This document shows, piece by piece, positions 30,594 to 41,440 of a stretch of 64,000 nt of DNA (within the stretch, counting starts at the first letter, position 1; each line of letters begins with the position of its first letter). The notes beneath the pieces are model-generated. The model was given only the letters and a program-made list of their open reading frames with translations, searched no databases and was not told the DNA's origin. Source of the stretch: Cristatella mucedo (taxonomy: Eukaryota; Bryozoa; Phylactolaemata; Cristatellidae); the NCBI GenBank assembly GCA_009760855.2, contig WPIO01000052.1, positions 2,852,501 through 2,916,500 of the forward strand, given 5' to 3'. Position numbers and translations under genes: made by a program.

Positions 30594-31190
30594 ATTTATT
30601 CAAAAGTTCCATTAGAAAGACCAAATACTATAATTGTTAACCTTGGATCGAAGTACAAAGGTGAATTTAAAAAGGAAATGGAACGAGGTGGAACATGGGT
30701 AATAGAAGCTTCTAGCAAAAGGAATGTTCCGCTTTTTGAAAGAGTGAATCGAACTATATCGGAAAGAGCATTCATAGCTCAGTGTGAAAAAGACTTAGGA
30801 AACCTAAGTAAAGGTGACCACAGTAGAAACAGAGAATGAATAGAAAAATTTCCAAAAATATTAAATTACTTTAATAATAATGTTGGTAGAGCGGTAGGAG
30901 AAGAACCAGCGAAGGCAATTAAAAAAGAATAAACCAAATATGACAGAAAACTAAGAAAGATGAAAAGCCATTGGAAATTGGAACTGTTGCTAGATATTAA
31001 TACTTACTAGCGGCCTGTGAGAAGATAAAAAGAGAAGACGAGCTACAGATCCAATATGGAGTTTGACTACGCATAGGATAATTATGATATTCATAACGAA
31101 AGATAAATCTATTCGAAATTGTGTGAATGATGGGAAAAGAAGCTTTTTTATGGAGAAATTCCAAACTATCAAACAGGAGTAGTTATATTG
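30594..31190 (+). pseudogene. Polinton integrase, right part
   Basis: Continues the integrase to the right of the transposon. The strand around the second catalytic Asp reads 'NLGSKYKGEFKKEM' (about 30639-30680) where a functional enzyme has the pattern TDxGxEF, so the Asp and Glu positions are altered. 'FERVNRTISERAF' from about 30735 corresponds to the helix with the final catalytic Glu. The plus frame stays open to about 30837, then continues after a stop with 'PKILNYFNNNVGRAVGEEPA'. Pieces near 31035-31180 resemble the C-terminal SH3/chromo-like tail. Confidence 0.75.
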
Positions 31191-31377
31191 GGATAATTGC
31201 TATAATTACCACTCTTTTATTGTATCTTTAAATTCATCTCTAATAGCAAGTTCTTCTGATACAGTATCAGCCATTTTTTAAATCAATTTAAAATATTTAA
31301 GCTTGATTAGACCTTTTACTTTGGTCAATTTGAGATAAAACACCTTCATTAGATAACAACATACTTGTCTGTCGTCA

Positions 31378-31962
31378 GCGGTGCAGTTGGTGCATCACAA
31401 CACTTCTCGCCGATTTGCACTGGCTCTCAGTCAAGCAGTGCATCGATTCCAAGGTTCTGTCACTCACTTTTACGTCCCTTCATTCTTTGGCTCCAGAGTA
31501 CCTATTAGATCTACTCTCCCACCAGGCTAAGCACAGTACCACCTGCTTTTCTTAATCTAATCGCTTAGGTACACCTCGTAGGAACCTCAAATCTTATGGA
31601 TACCGTGCCCTTAGTTAGTATGCTCCCAAAGCCTAGAACTCACTTCCGACTGACTACATGACATCCCATTACTGTAAGGCATTTAAAAAGAAGCTTAAAA
31701 CGTATATATTTATCATAGAATTTAGTGCGTCCATGGGGTTCGTTCTTTGTATGCTTAAGCTTGCTGACACTCTGCATGCTGCCACTAACCATATTTGCTT
31801 GCTGACCCTATGCATATCGCCTCAACCCCTGTTATATATGTTTACAGTGAGCATTCTACAACTAACCATTCAATCATGCTTCCTTTACAGCATATGTAAA
31901 GTGCCTAGAAAGATATTAAATTCTCTGAGGACGCTATATAAATGTATTATTACCTCCTAATG
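31378..31962 (+). mobile_element. Decayed LINE A 3' end in the Polinton-type element
   Basis: Contains 'cgccgatttgcactggctct', 'acgtcccttcattctttggc', 'tcccaaagcctagaactcac', the 'ctgcatgctgccactaacca' tail block and the hairpin near 31895-31945. Stops interrupt the protein. It is more diverged than the copy at 23503. Confidence 0.75.
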
Positions 31963-32884
31963 CAGTCACTATATGTGGTAGAGATTAAAATAAGTAGTAG
32001 CATAAGTACTCACAACATTTTTATTTAAAGTTTTAACAGTATTAACACACTGTAAATAATACCTTAACTTAGCTAAATTATATAAACATGCCCTTATTTT
32101 AGTATTATCTAAGATAATAAATCGTCTTATCTTTGATTAGTATATCTTGATCTCAGATTTTACATATCCAATATAAACATAGAAAATAAGTTAATTAAAA
32201 GAAAAAAAAGATTTAGCATGACTAATCCTATTAAGTTTGTTTAATATAGCTTCTTTTTAAATTAGTCATACCCATTATAACTATGGAACTTTCTTAAATT
32301 ATTATGCATATCACTACGAGATTTATCATAATTTTTTTAAGAGCTTGCAGTAGCTGCACAATCTTCAACATCTTTAACATCATGAATCACACAAACCAAA
32401 ATATCAATAAATGTGTTCAATATATTCTAACTTTCTGATTTAGTAAATTGTGTCAATATAATCAATCTAAGCAAGTCTAAATTTTATAAATATAATCACC
32501 ATCAATTTTATAGTCAATAATAGTTATTGTAGGATAACTAAATATTGCTCTTAAAGAACAAAAATGTCCTACCTATTAATCTTTTAAGAGCATTGATGGG
32601 AACACAATCTTTCTTTTCTAAAGAAGCCACAAGTTCTTGTACGCGTGTCATACACCCAAAACCTTCTAAAGGTATATCGCTGAAAAGAACATTTTAATAA
32701 AAATTTAAGTGGGCTCTTTAGTAAAAGGACAATTAATACGCAAGATTAATTTCTTCAGGCAGTAAACTATTTCCAAATTGTTAACTTGATTCATTTACAT
32801 ACCTGAAATTTATTTAATATTAAGATACATATTTTTCAAGTGGTTAATGATGCAACATAAACTGCCTTTCACTAAGTAGTATGT
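31963..32884. other. Polinton right interior, no clear gene
   Basis: AT-rich. The minus strand holds one protein-like stretch near 32690-32585 ('GFGCMTRVQELVASLEKKD') that may be the remnant of another gene. Otherwise nothing is readable. Confidence 0.35.
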
Positions 32885-33066
32885 TTCGATGTTTACTAGA
32901 CTGACACTTAGCGAGAGGAGGAGGCTCCGAGCTTTTTGTAGGCTCGCAGCACGAACAAAGTGCGAGAAGGACACCGAGCTTCTTGCGAGGGCCATCTTCG
33001 AGTACTGAGGGTGATTTCCTTTGCGAGCCGAGGGTCTGGCTAGTAAACAGCAAAATCAATACTACT
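32885..33066 (-). repeat. Right terminal inverted repeat of the Polinton-type element
   Basis: Reverse complement of the left repeat with scattered differences and indels. Ends 'caatactact' at 33066, followed by an 11-base C run. Confidence 0.85.
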
Positions 33067-33884
33067 CCCCCCCCCCCGACTATAAACCAGCACTGAAGGG
33101 CCCTTAATTAAGAGCCGGCCTCGCCGCATACGGGTTTGCCCGACATGCAGGACCCGGGCAAGCCTTGATGGAAGTGGGCTCGCTGTGAATAAAGCAGGCG
33201 GCCAGAGCGCTGGGTGTGCGTCATGCTTTAGCTTAGATACTTAGCATTAGCTGACCCGGTAAAGACAAGCGATCGTTCGCTAGTCCGCAAGCCTGCTGAA
33301 TGCATTTAGTATTGTTCGCGTTGAGCCTGAAAATTCGCGTAAAACGTCCGTATCGGCTGTCGGGGCAATAGCTGTCACCCGAGGCGATTTAGCGAGCATG
33401 CGATGTCAGCCTGAAGGGTGGCTGAGACGCGCACGGCCGCAGTGCTCGGACCAAACTGTTTGATTTGCTGAAACTTCCCGCATCCGCCTTTCACTGAGTG
33501 GCAGTGGCTCCTACAGAAACCAGCTGTACGGGCGTACGCGTGCGTACAATCCTCTAAGTGCGACATCCAGGAAAGATTTTAAAACATGTTCTAAACTTAG
33601 CAACCTGTATCATGCTCTCTGTTTACCGATCCACCGGTCGTGATTCGAACGCTGCCCCAGCGGACTGACGCGCGTCTCATTCTAAGAAGCTGTCGACAAA
33701 AGCGGCCCGTAGCACGGCATTGCCACGGCGTTCTGGCTCAGCAGTTCATAGAGCGCTGCAGCGCAGAGCGCCCGTTAGAACGCTCCGACAAACTGTACGT
33801 CCTCCACGATGGCCACAATAGCGTATATCCAGTAGTGTATATATTTATTAAGGTCTAGCAAAAAAGCTCGTCTCCTGAAGACCC
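33067..33884. other. No gene recognised; C-run and GC-rich sequence
   Basis: Starts with C(11). No supported gene. It does not continue the LINE C repeat found on the left side of the Polinton-type element. Confidence 0.4.
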
Positions 33885-35565
33885 TATACCCTAATCTTTG
33901 TGGTCTTCACTAGCAGACCAACTTAGCCCTGCCATAACCAAGATTTGTAATGCTTCATTGGGAAAAGCGGTCGTCTCCAAGTCCTTCAAATCGGCAATCC
34001 TTAGACCCATACTTAAAAAGTCTAAATTAGATACAGAGGTCCTTGCAAACTATCTCCCAGTTTCCCTTCTTCCTTTCTTGTCCAAGATTCTTGAAAAATT
34101 GTTGCTAAGCAGCTGGTTGAACATATTGAACAGAATAAAATGTCAGAAACATTTCAATCAGGGTTCAAGAAGCAGCACCCCACTGAAACTGCTCTCCTCC
34201 ATGTTAACAATGACATTCTACGTGGCAATGATGACGGGAATGTCAGTGCCCTAGCTCTGTCTGCTGCCTTCGACACCATTGATCACAATGTTCTGCTTGA
34301 AAGATTGAGAACAACGATCGGTCTGGCAGACGAAGCACTGGCGCGGTTTAAATCGTACTTGTCTGATCGTGTTTAATCCGTGTCGTGTGGGGTCAGGTCT
34401 CACACACGAGACGGGTCATCTGTGGAGTTCCTCAAGGGTCTGTACTTGGTCCCTCGATGTTCTCCATTTATACTCAACCTCTCGGAAAAGTGATTAAGGC
34501 CCATGGAATAGGATATCACTTTTATGCTGACAATACTCAGTTGTATTTGTCATTCAAACCGTCGGAAGCTGCTACAGCAAGCTGACAAACTGAATGCTTG
34601 CCTTGCCGACATTCGATCCTGGATGTCGGAAAACTTCCTGAAATTAAAAGACGATAAGACTAAACTACTGCTCATAGGACACTCTAAGCGTGTGGCTGGA
34701 TTAAAAGGCTTTGCTCTTCTAGTTGGTGATGCTGCTGTGCGACCATCGACACGTGCTCGAAATTTAGGTGTCGTTTTCGACAGCTGCCTAAATTTTTAAA
34801 GCTTCATTCAGAAGACTGCTTCTACAGCTAGCCATCACGTCCGATCCCTATCAAAGATTATGAGCTGTCTTCCACAGTGGCTTGTAAAACTCTAACTAGC
34901 TCCTTAGTTCTGTCTCGGCTTGATTATTGTAATTCCCTTTTGGCTGGGCTACCAAAGAAAGCAACTAGGCCACTGCAGCTGACTATGAAAATGGCGGCAA
35001 GGTTAGTCTTCAAGTAGCACGTGTCTCCTTTTCTAAAGAGCTAGGATGAATGTCGGTTGAGCAATGGATACAGAGCAAAGTTCTGACGCTGGCCCACAAG
35101 GCCCGCCACGGCTTGGCTCCTTCGTACCTAGCTGAACTGCTGCACCAGTTTCAGCCTCTTCACGCCCTCGGGTCCTGTGTGGACAATAAATTAGCTTTCC
35201 CATTCCTTCGCTTAAAGACAGTTGGCGACAGAAGCTTTAGCTCTGCAGGTCCTAGACTGTGGAACTCGCTTCCACAATTCTTACGCAACGACAACTACTC
35301 TCCTACTGCCGACTATGGCTCATCCTTTTCAGCAGTCCTGAGCTGCTACTTCCATGCTACTCACTACCTCAACTGCTCTCCTGACTCTTTCCACTTTCTC
35401 TATGTTGCGTGAGACGAAGTCTGTTGGCTACCGAATGCGTACCGAAAGCCGCTTAGGCTGATAGTTCGCTATACAAAACTCTCCTGCGTAACACCCACAT
35501 AGTCTTGTTGACTTTCAACATGTTACAGAAGGAGATACATTAAATTACATTTATTCGGGGTGATA
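33885..35565 (+). mobile_element. LINE B copy with reverse transcriptase (CR1/L2-like), pseudogene
   Basis: Longest LINE B copy here. Reverse transcriptase motifs in order: 'LPFLSKILEKLLLSSWLN' (34066-34120), motif A 'ALSAAFDTIDHNVLLERL' near 34250-34305, motif B '[13 protein letters not shown]' near 34425-34465, and motif C 'YADNTQLY' near 34522-34546, where the second catalytic Asp is Asn. The C-terminal region 'ARHGLAPSYLAELLHQ' and 'GDRSFSSAGPRLWNSLPQ' lies in 35050-35412. The frame changes at least four times. The 3' end is at about 35480-35565 with ACATT-type repeats. The 5' end (endonuclease, ORF1) is missing. Confidence 0.8.
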
Positions 35566-35597
35566 ACGTACATTTTACAAGCGTGGATACTGTAGCC

Positions 35598-35919
35598 CAG
35601 TGGTTCTCAACCTTCTTAATGCCGCGACCCTTTAATGCAGTTCCTCATGTTGTGGCAACCCCTTAACCATAAAAATATTTGCGTTGCTACTTCATAACTG
35701 GAAATTTACGACTATGAATCGTAACGTGAATATCCTATATGTAGGATATATTTTCATTGATACGAATTGAACATAATTAAAGCATAGTGATTAATCACAA
35801 AAACAACATTGGGTCCTCAGATCATCGGAAATGCGTGTTTTCCGGTGGTCCTAGGCGACCCCTGTGAAAGGGTCGTTCGAGCCCCAAAGGGGTCTCAACC
35901 CACAGGCTGAGAACCGCTG
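35598..35919 (+). mobile_element. SPIN-type hAT non-autonomous element, near full length
   Basis: Begins 'cagtggttctcaacc' and ends 'ggctgagaaccgctg', inverted ends typical of the SPIN family, with the internal 'gttgctacttcataactgg' and 'attaaagcatagtgattaat' segments that I recognise from SPIN MITEs. Flanked by 'ctgtagcc' (35590-35597) and 'gtgtagcc' (35920-35927), an 8-bp target duplication with one mismatch, as expected for hAT. No transposase. SPIN elements are known for horizontal spread among vertebrates and some invertebrates. Confidence 0.85.
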
Positions 35920-35927
35920 GTGTAGCC

Positions 35928-36900
35928 GGTCGTCTCCCCCCCCCCGGGCTTAGCGGGGGCGTGGCGATCGGTGGTCGCTCTCATCGGCAGAGAACTGGGC
36001 CCACGCCTCGGCGTTCCAGCGTACCGTGAGCTGGCGCGCAGCTTCCAGAAACAAAATTCCGGGGAAAAGCCTCCGGGAAAGCTCCCGGAAAAGCCCGCTG
36101 GACGGCGAGTGCGTCCGGGCGTCTTCGTTTCCGGGACGCCGTGACCCAAATGCGCCTACGACGAAGGGCAGGACCGTTGTACCGGCGTCCGCCCCATTCG
36201 CGCGGCGGCGAGCTCGAATGACGATCTGCCTGCCCGGGACTTCCGCCAGAGCCTCCTTGCGGCTGTCAGATGGGGAAGCTACGTCGAAATTGACGGCCAC
36301 GGTCGCGCCCTCGTCGACGGCCAGGTCCGGCCGCAGCCGGATCGCTGGACCGCAGCTGCAACCCACCTGTCAAAGGTCGCTCGCTGCCGCAGGAGTTCCG
36401 GCTGCAGCCAGCTATGCAGATCGGTTGAGACCGGGTCGTGCTTGACCCCGACGGTCGGCATTACCAAGTGCACGGCATTGACAAAGCGTACAATAGCATC
36501 CGCACTCAGCCTGGCAGGCGATTGCGATCCTTCCTCAAGTTTGCCGCCTCGACCTGTGCAGAGCGGTGAGTCTCGGTCGCAGATCCTAGTCAATGGGCCG
36601 CCAGCCATTGAGCAACATCAAGGGCGGTCTCCCAAATTACCGGGCCGTAAATCGGTCAAAGCACCGGTGGCGAGCCACGAGTTCAAGGCTGTACAGTCTG
36701 GCTGCATACTTGGAGCGTCGGGTGGATGCTATTTCCAAGTATCCACGCGCCCCCCTCAGCCTCCCTGCGACCCCAGCGAGTGAAAGCCGCGAGCGGTGGC
36801 CGCCCGGTGGTGGCCGCCTTGCGGCGAAGGACGAGGCCCTTACCCGATTTCGCATGCAGCACCTTGTATCCGTCGTGCTTGCAGCTGTTCCCGCCACTCA
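35928..36900 (-). mobile_element. LINE C fragment, copy 2
   Basis: Second copy of the GC-rich repeat at 8958-9551, with about 85 bases more inside and extending further, to perhaps 36900. A minus frame 36366-35950 (138 codons) reads 'VIRARRRANGADAGTTVLP' then 'FVVGAFGSRRPGNEDA'. This resembles the conserved C-terminal segment found after reverse transcriptase in some LINEs. A frame at 36608-36400 reads 'SADAIVRFVNAVHLVMPTVG'. Family membership is inferred. Confidence 0.45.
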
Positions 36901-36904
36901 CTAA

Positions 36905-36990
36905 AACCAACAGTAACAATAATGTATTTGCATGGCGCCCTCGGAGAACTAAATCTCTCGCTCGGCACTCTACGGATGCTGTATAGAAAG
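36905..36990 (-). repeat. LINE A-type tail, diverged, reverse orientation
   Basis: 'catggcgccctcggagaact' and 'aaatctctcgctcggcactc' preserve the hairpin pattern of the LINE A end with compensated changes. Confidence 0.5.
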
Positions 36991-38320
36991 CAATCGTGGG
37001 AGCACGAGAATCCTAAGCGTCAACGTGCAGCCAGTCGCTAACCTCCCTCCCTCTCTACCCAATCCCTGGGCCCCGCCCCCCAGCCCTCCAAGGCTCCAGC
37101 GGCGCCGCTCTGGACCAATCCGCGCCCGCGCCTAATTTGTAGCGGCTAATCGCTGATCATGCATGCTAGCCTCTGCTTTCGCATGCGGCTGAGCACTCGA
37201 GTCTCCAGTCTCGCATACTTGTTCCACCACCGCACTGACCTTCGAGCAGCACTCGAAGTTCAGGTGATTCGAAGAATAGCGACCGTTTCATTGGTCGAAA
37301 ATCCAGCATCTATAATAATCAGTCGCTTTGAGAGAAAAAATGACCGCGGCCATGTCTTGCAGCCGGACCTGCTGTTGTAGCCTTCACCTGGCCCCCTCAG
37401 CTCGAGTCGATGACAAGCTTTGGCAGTTTTGCTTATTCGATTGCAACGCCCCCCCCCCCCTGTAAATTGGGGCTTGAGTCCCTTTCGACCGACCGGGCAA
37501 AGGTCGTAGCAGGGGGGGGACACGGCTGCTTCGCTGCGCACTTTTCAGTACCTTTACAATCGGTAAGGTCCTTGCAGGGTCACGAGGGCAGTCTATTCTG
37601 AGACGAAGCATCACGTAGTCACTCGAGAATCCCTTATCGAGTGGGCCACGTTGTGCGATGCACACGCTCCTACGTTTCCGGTAGCTCGAACTCTGTAAGG
37701 CATTTTCTCTCTCTCGGACAGCTGAATGACTGCTTTATTTTTACCTGACTGCCGCCAGGGAGCCCTAGAAACTCACGTACGTACAACCTTTAGCCTTTGC
37801 CTGAGCTGAGGCTTTTTTTCATTGAACTGGGACCGATTCAGAAAAAGTGAGTCTCATACCTCGGGCAATGGATATCATCTCGGTTAGCAGCAAAGATTTT
37901 TTTCTCCCCTGTACATTCGCTTCCCACGATCAGTCGAAAGTGGTCCTTGAAAGCTAGCCCCATATGACAGAGGTACGTTCCGCCGCAAACGTATCGGTGA
38001 ACCCCGAGCAGTCACAGCTGTACCTACGTTAGGATTGCCTGCAGCTACAGTCGCCAGGGAATAGCTTCCTGTAGCTTGTCATTGCTCAATACTTATAAAG
38101 AGGTGTTATCCTTAAATACGGTGGTGAGTTTTTACTGTATTCGTGTTTTTTTCTACAGCCTATTACTTAACGTAGCCATGCTACTTCGTCACAGCTTTTA
38201 TGGCCATCCGGGTTGCCTCGGTTTCCTGTTGGTTGCATGTTGGTTACTGGGAAAGACCATATTTAAATTGTACTTATCGGAAGCGCAGTAAAAGGAATGA
38301 TCATATTAACACAAGCTTTG
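36991..38320. other. No gene recognised; GC-rich then mixed
   Basis: C-run at about 37449-37460 and a G run at 37513-37520. Several short overlapping open frames on both strands without domains. Nothing supported. Confidence 0.35.
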
Positions 38321-38405
38321 AGATATAATAATAATAATAAAAGATTTAAATCGCACCCCAAGAGAGCCAAATCTCTTTGTAGGAACTTTACTGTCTCCAT
38401 GTTCG
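38320..38405 (-). repeat. LINE A-type tail, diverged, reverse orientation
   Basis: 'ataataataataataa', then 'cgcaccccaagagagccaaa' and 'tctctttgtaggaact': remains of the hairpin. Confidence 0.5.
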
Positions 38406-38635
38406 ATAACATAGGTAAATTATTTAGTTGTATAACCGTATAAAATAAAGTGCTTGCGCAATAACAGAACAAGAAGTTTTCCAACGTCCGCCAATAGAAT
38501 AAATAGCAAACATGGATGGCGAGATGATTACATACCGAAAGACTAGACCTGTGAGGCCGGACAGCAACCTGATAGTGAAACGCAGCTTTCGGGCAAAGCT
38601 TTCTTCGACGTAAAACTTTAAAAAATTAAAATGCT

Positions 38636-38786
38636 AGCTAATTCAACAGCCTCGTTTGTATAGTGACAAAAGAGCCTTTACGGCTATCATCCCCCTTGCT
38701 TGCCGTGGCAATAAAGGATCGCCCACCGGAGTATTCGAACCCTCGACCTCGGGACCGAGGTCATGAGGTGAGCCGTGATGGCACAC
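38636..38786 (-). repeat. SINE-beta copy, reverse orientation
   Basis: 'agctaattcaacagcctcgt', 'gagcctttacggctatcatc', 'ccttgcttgccgtggcaata', then the complement of the tRNA-like head ('attcgaaccctcgacctcgg'). Confidence 0.75.
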
Positions 38787-38787
38787 T

Positions 38788-38945
38788 AAAAAAAATATAT
38801 ATAATTCATTTATATAGCGCCCCAAGAGAACTTAATCTTTATTCAGGCGCTTCACATATGCCTCGGGGCTCAAGCCCACGACCTCAGTCAGACCATGGTC
38901 GGGGCGAGCACCTTAACCGCTGGACCAAACCAGCTCGACACTAGG
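38788..38945 (-). repeat. SINE-alpha copy, reverse orientation
   Basis: 'tatatagcgccccaagagaa' and 'cttaatctttattcaggcgc' (hairpin tail), then 'gggctcaagcccacgacctc' and 'caccttaaccgctggaccaa', the complement of the tRNA-like B and A boxes. Confidence 0.85.
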
Positions 38946-39095
38946 TAAGGTGGTTGCTTTCATGACCTCGATCCCGAGGTCGTGGGTTCGATTCCTGTGG
39001 TAGGCGATCCTTTATCGCCACTGCAAGCGGTGGTGATAGCCGTAAAGGCTCTTCTGTCGCTATACAAAAAGAGGCTGTTTTAGCAGCTAGGATGA
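38945..39095 (+). repeat. SINE-beta copy
   Basis: tRNA-like head with 'gtcgtgggttcgattcctgt' (B box), then 'cactgcaagcggtggtgata', 'gccgtaaaggctcttctgtc' and the end 'gctgttttagcagct'. Lies directly next to the SINE-alpha copy and inverted to the SINE-beta at 38636. Confidence 0.8.
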
Positions 39096-40371
39096 AAGAC
39101 AACCACCTTACCTACCAAATGTGTCATAACGGCTCACCACTAATCTCCTGAGTCGCAGCGACACGCTCTCAGAGGCGAGCACCTGCTGCATGTAGCCCGT
39201 CACCTGCCGCACAGCCATTGTAGCTGCCGTTGGCTTGCGTGGCCAGTCGTCGGTCGCCTACGTAATGTAATCTGAATCTACATTTCAAGCTCCGCTGGGA
39301 AGGGCTCGGAGCTTCGCCGCGAGTGCGGGTGCTCTGACGCTTTGCAGTACAGAGAGAGAGGTGAAGTCTGCCCGCCCGCCTTGGGGCTGGAGGCATCCGT
39401 GTCTTGGTTTTCGGTTTCACAAAGCCATGAGTACTCAATGGTTATTACGCTGCTGACGAGTTCAATGTAGTGCACTCTCAAGCTGTCTAAGCGACGCTCA
39501 TCGCGAAATCGACCGCCAATAATGTTCGTCTCCTCGCGCAGCACGAAACCGGTGCTCGGCAACGCGGACGGAACAGTAAAACCAGCATCGCTGTCATTCG
39601 TGGATTCATCGACGTGGGGAATGAGCCCGCGGGTCGTGGTTTCCTTGAATTGACCTCGAAAGGACCTCGTTCACCCGACACGCTCCTTAAAATAAATTCA
39701 AATCATTGGCTGCTGCGTCTTAAAAGTACGCGACTCGACAGCACGAGAAGGCCCATACTGGCAGCTTGCTTTCTGGCTCTCCTCCCGTCCGTGCTTGACA
39801 CGTTGTTGGAGCTGCAGCTCGCTTTTTGAATTCCTGAGCCATGATGTAAGAGTCCGGCGCAGACCTTTCGTAGGTGACCGCGGCTACGGTCGGCACGATC
39901 CGTGTAAGCAACGATCTCATCGCCCGGGGGGGGGGGGCGCTGAACCAAGTGCTTGCTATTAAGCGAACGTATGCGTCTCCGCACTGAATTAGAGTTTTTA
40001 GTTTGCGTGCACAGCCGTCCGTCTGCACGTGTTGCATGCGCCCTACTACAGGCTTGACTCTTCGCACAGTGTAGCTCTATGTGGTTCAAAGGGTTCAGTT
40101 AAATAAATAAAAACGCGCATTGTTTATCATTCGCCGGTGCGAGGCAGACTTGGCTGTGAGACGGTATGTGCTTAAGCAAGCGGTGCACGAGTAGAATAGC
40201 ATGGGCATGAGCGGCTCTTTCTCGAGAGGCCCCGAAATGGTAGTCCTTTGTGGTAGCGGAACCGAGATTGTTTTTGACCGCTTTAAACTCAGTCAACCAT
40301 AGGAATGATCAGACCTCATGTTCGGTAAAAGAAAGAAAAATTGTACGTCGTTTTTTATGCACATTACATAC
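39096..40371. other. No gene recognised; contains G(11) run
   Basis: Open frames on the minus strand around 39169-40089 overlap each other in different frames and show no domain. G run at about 39927-39938. Confidence 0.35.
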
Positions 40372-40408
40372 TGTATATATACTGTTACAGTACATATATA
40401 TTACACAC

Positions 40409-40464
<56 letters not shown>
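40372..40464. repeat. (TA)n(TG)n compound microsatellite
   Basis: TATA-rich part to about 40425, then an uninterrupted (GT)n to 40463. Confidence 0.95.
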
Positions 40465-40465
<1 letters not shown>

Positions 40466-41315
40466 TGTTTTACATGCATTTTCGAACTTATGCATGCCAA
40501 AGCGTATGCTAGATTATCTCAGTTGTTGAGGTTATTATAATTGGCTTAATTCTAGCGGTTGGGAAACGGATATGTCACAATCCATGCTTAGACGGTGTAC
40601 GAGCCAAATTCAACATAAAATCAATCAGCTGTGCTTTTGACTTCTAAGTGATACATACGTACTCTTGAACTGACACTGAACACTCCTGTCTCTCCGCGGC
40701 TCAGGAATATACTCTCCTGTGCTAACGATACACACTCGGCGGCATGCATCTATTCTGCACCCATTTATTATTATTATTATTTTATTTATTAATGTTTATT
40801 ATTTATTTATGTATTCTGCACCCAATATTCTGCACCCGTCTCGTCGTGCACGCTCGTCGAGGTGCCGGATCAACAGAAATTTGTCTGTCGTCGGTAAGAA
40901 TTTTCGCGGTTAGTAGCGCCGTATTGTTGGCAAACGACTCGGTGCCGGAGCAGCATGGAGTGCGTTCGTAACAATATGCCCACATATATGCATATGTACA
41001 CGTTCAACGGCAGTGAGGATGCCCTGAGGTTGGCGGCCCGGAACAAGACCGATCAGTGTGTAGCCATTGCCCGGCCTTTCGTGACCGCTGGTCCTTCGTG
41101 GTTGGGGCTCTAGGCAGCTGGTGGCCAAACAATGAAGCTTGCCCGGTGGACCTCGGCATTAAATGCGTCGAACTAAAGTAGTAAAGGCGTTGCGGCGGCT
41201 TGGCGCCTCCGACGCCATTACTGGCTCGGAAACCGACTGATCCCCGTTCCTGAACCGGGAGGTGGTTAGTGCCCGCGACCCTGGCAGTCAGGGTACCGCT
41301 GGCTGATGTATATAC
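40465..41315. other. No gene recognised; ATT-rich patch at 40765-40812
   Basis: ATT/ATTT simple sequence near 40765-40812. The stretch 41020-41310 is GC-rich with minus frames but no recognised domain. Confidence 0.35.
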
Positions 41316-41440
41316 GCACATTAAATATTTTAAAATATATATGCGTATGTGTATATATATATATGAATATATATATATATATATCGTATAAGCATACATA
41401 GATATGCAGCTGTATATGTACATACGCGTTTGCATATACT
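41316..41440. repeat. AT-rich microsatellite with TATATG variants
   Basis: Imperfect 'atatatatgcgtatgtgtat' type repeats. Confidence 0.85.

Larger units (their letters stand above)
9552..33066. mobile_element. Decayed Polinton/Maverick-type (adintovirus-like) element, 23.5 kb with nested insertions
   Basis: The block is bounded by inverted repeats starting AGTAG at 9552 and ending CTACT at 33066; 5'-AG ends are typical of Polintons. Composition changes sharply to AT-rich inside. Recognisable remains are a protein-primed family B DNA polymerase, a packaging ATPase with Walker A- and B-like motifs, a retroviral-type integrase and a fibre-like gene. That gene set is characteristic of Polintons and related animal adintoviruses. 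Removing the recognisable later insertions leaves about 16 kb, within the usual 15-20 kb. The expected 6-bp target duplication is not clear: 'gccgcc' on the left, an 11-base C run on the right. All genes carry multiple stops and frameshifts, so the element is dead. Confidence 0.85.

Noticed and set aside
30990-31172. Minus-strand frame over the integrase tail
   Set aside because: Antisense to sequence that resembles the integrase C-terminus on the plus strand.
38945-39020. Genuine tRNA gene
   Set aside because: A and B boxes are present, but the sequence continues into the SINE-beta body and recurs many times; no proper acceptor stem was seen.
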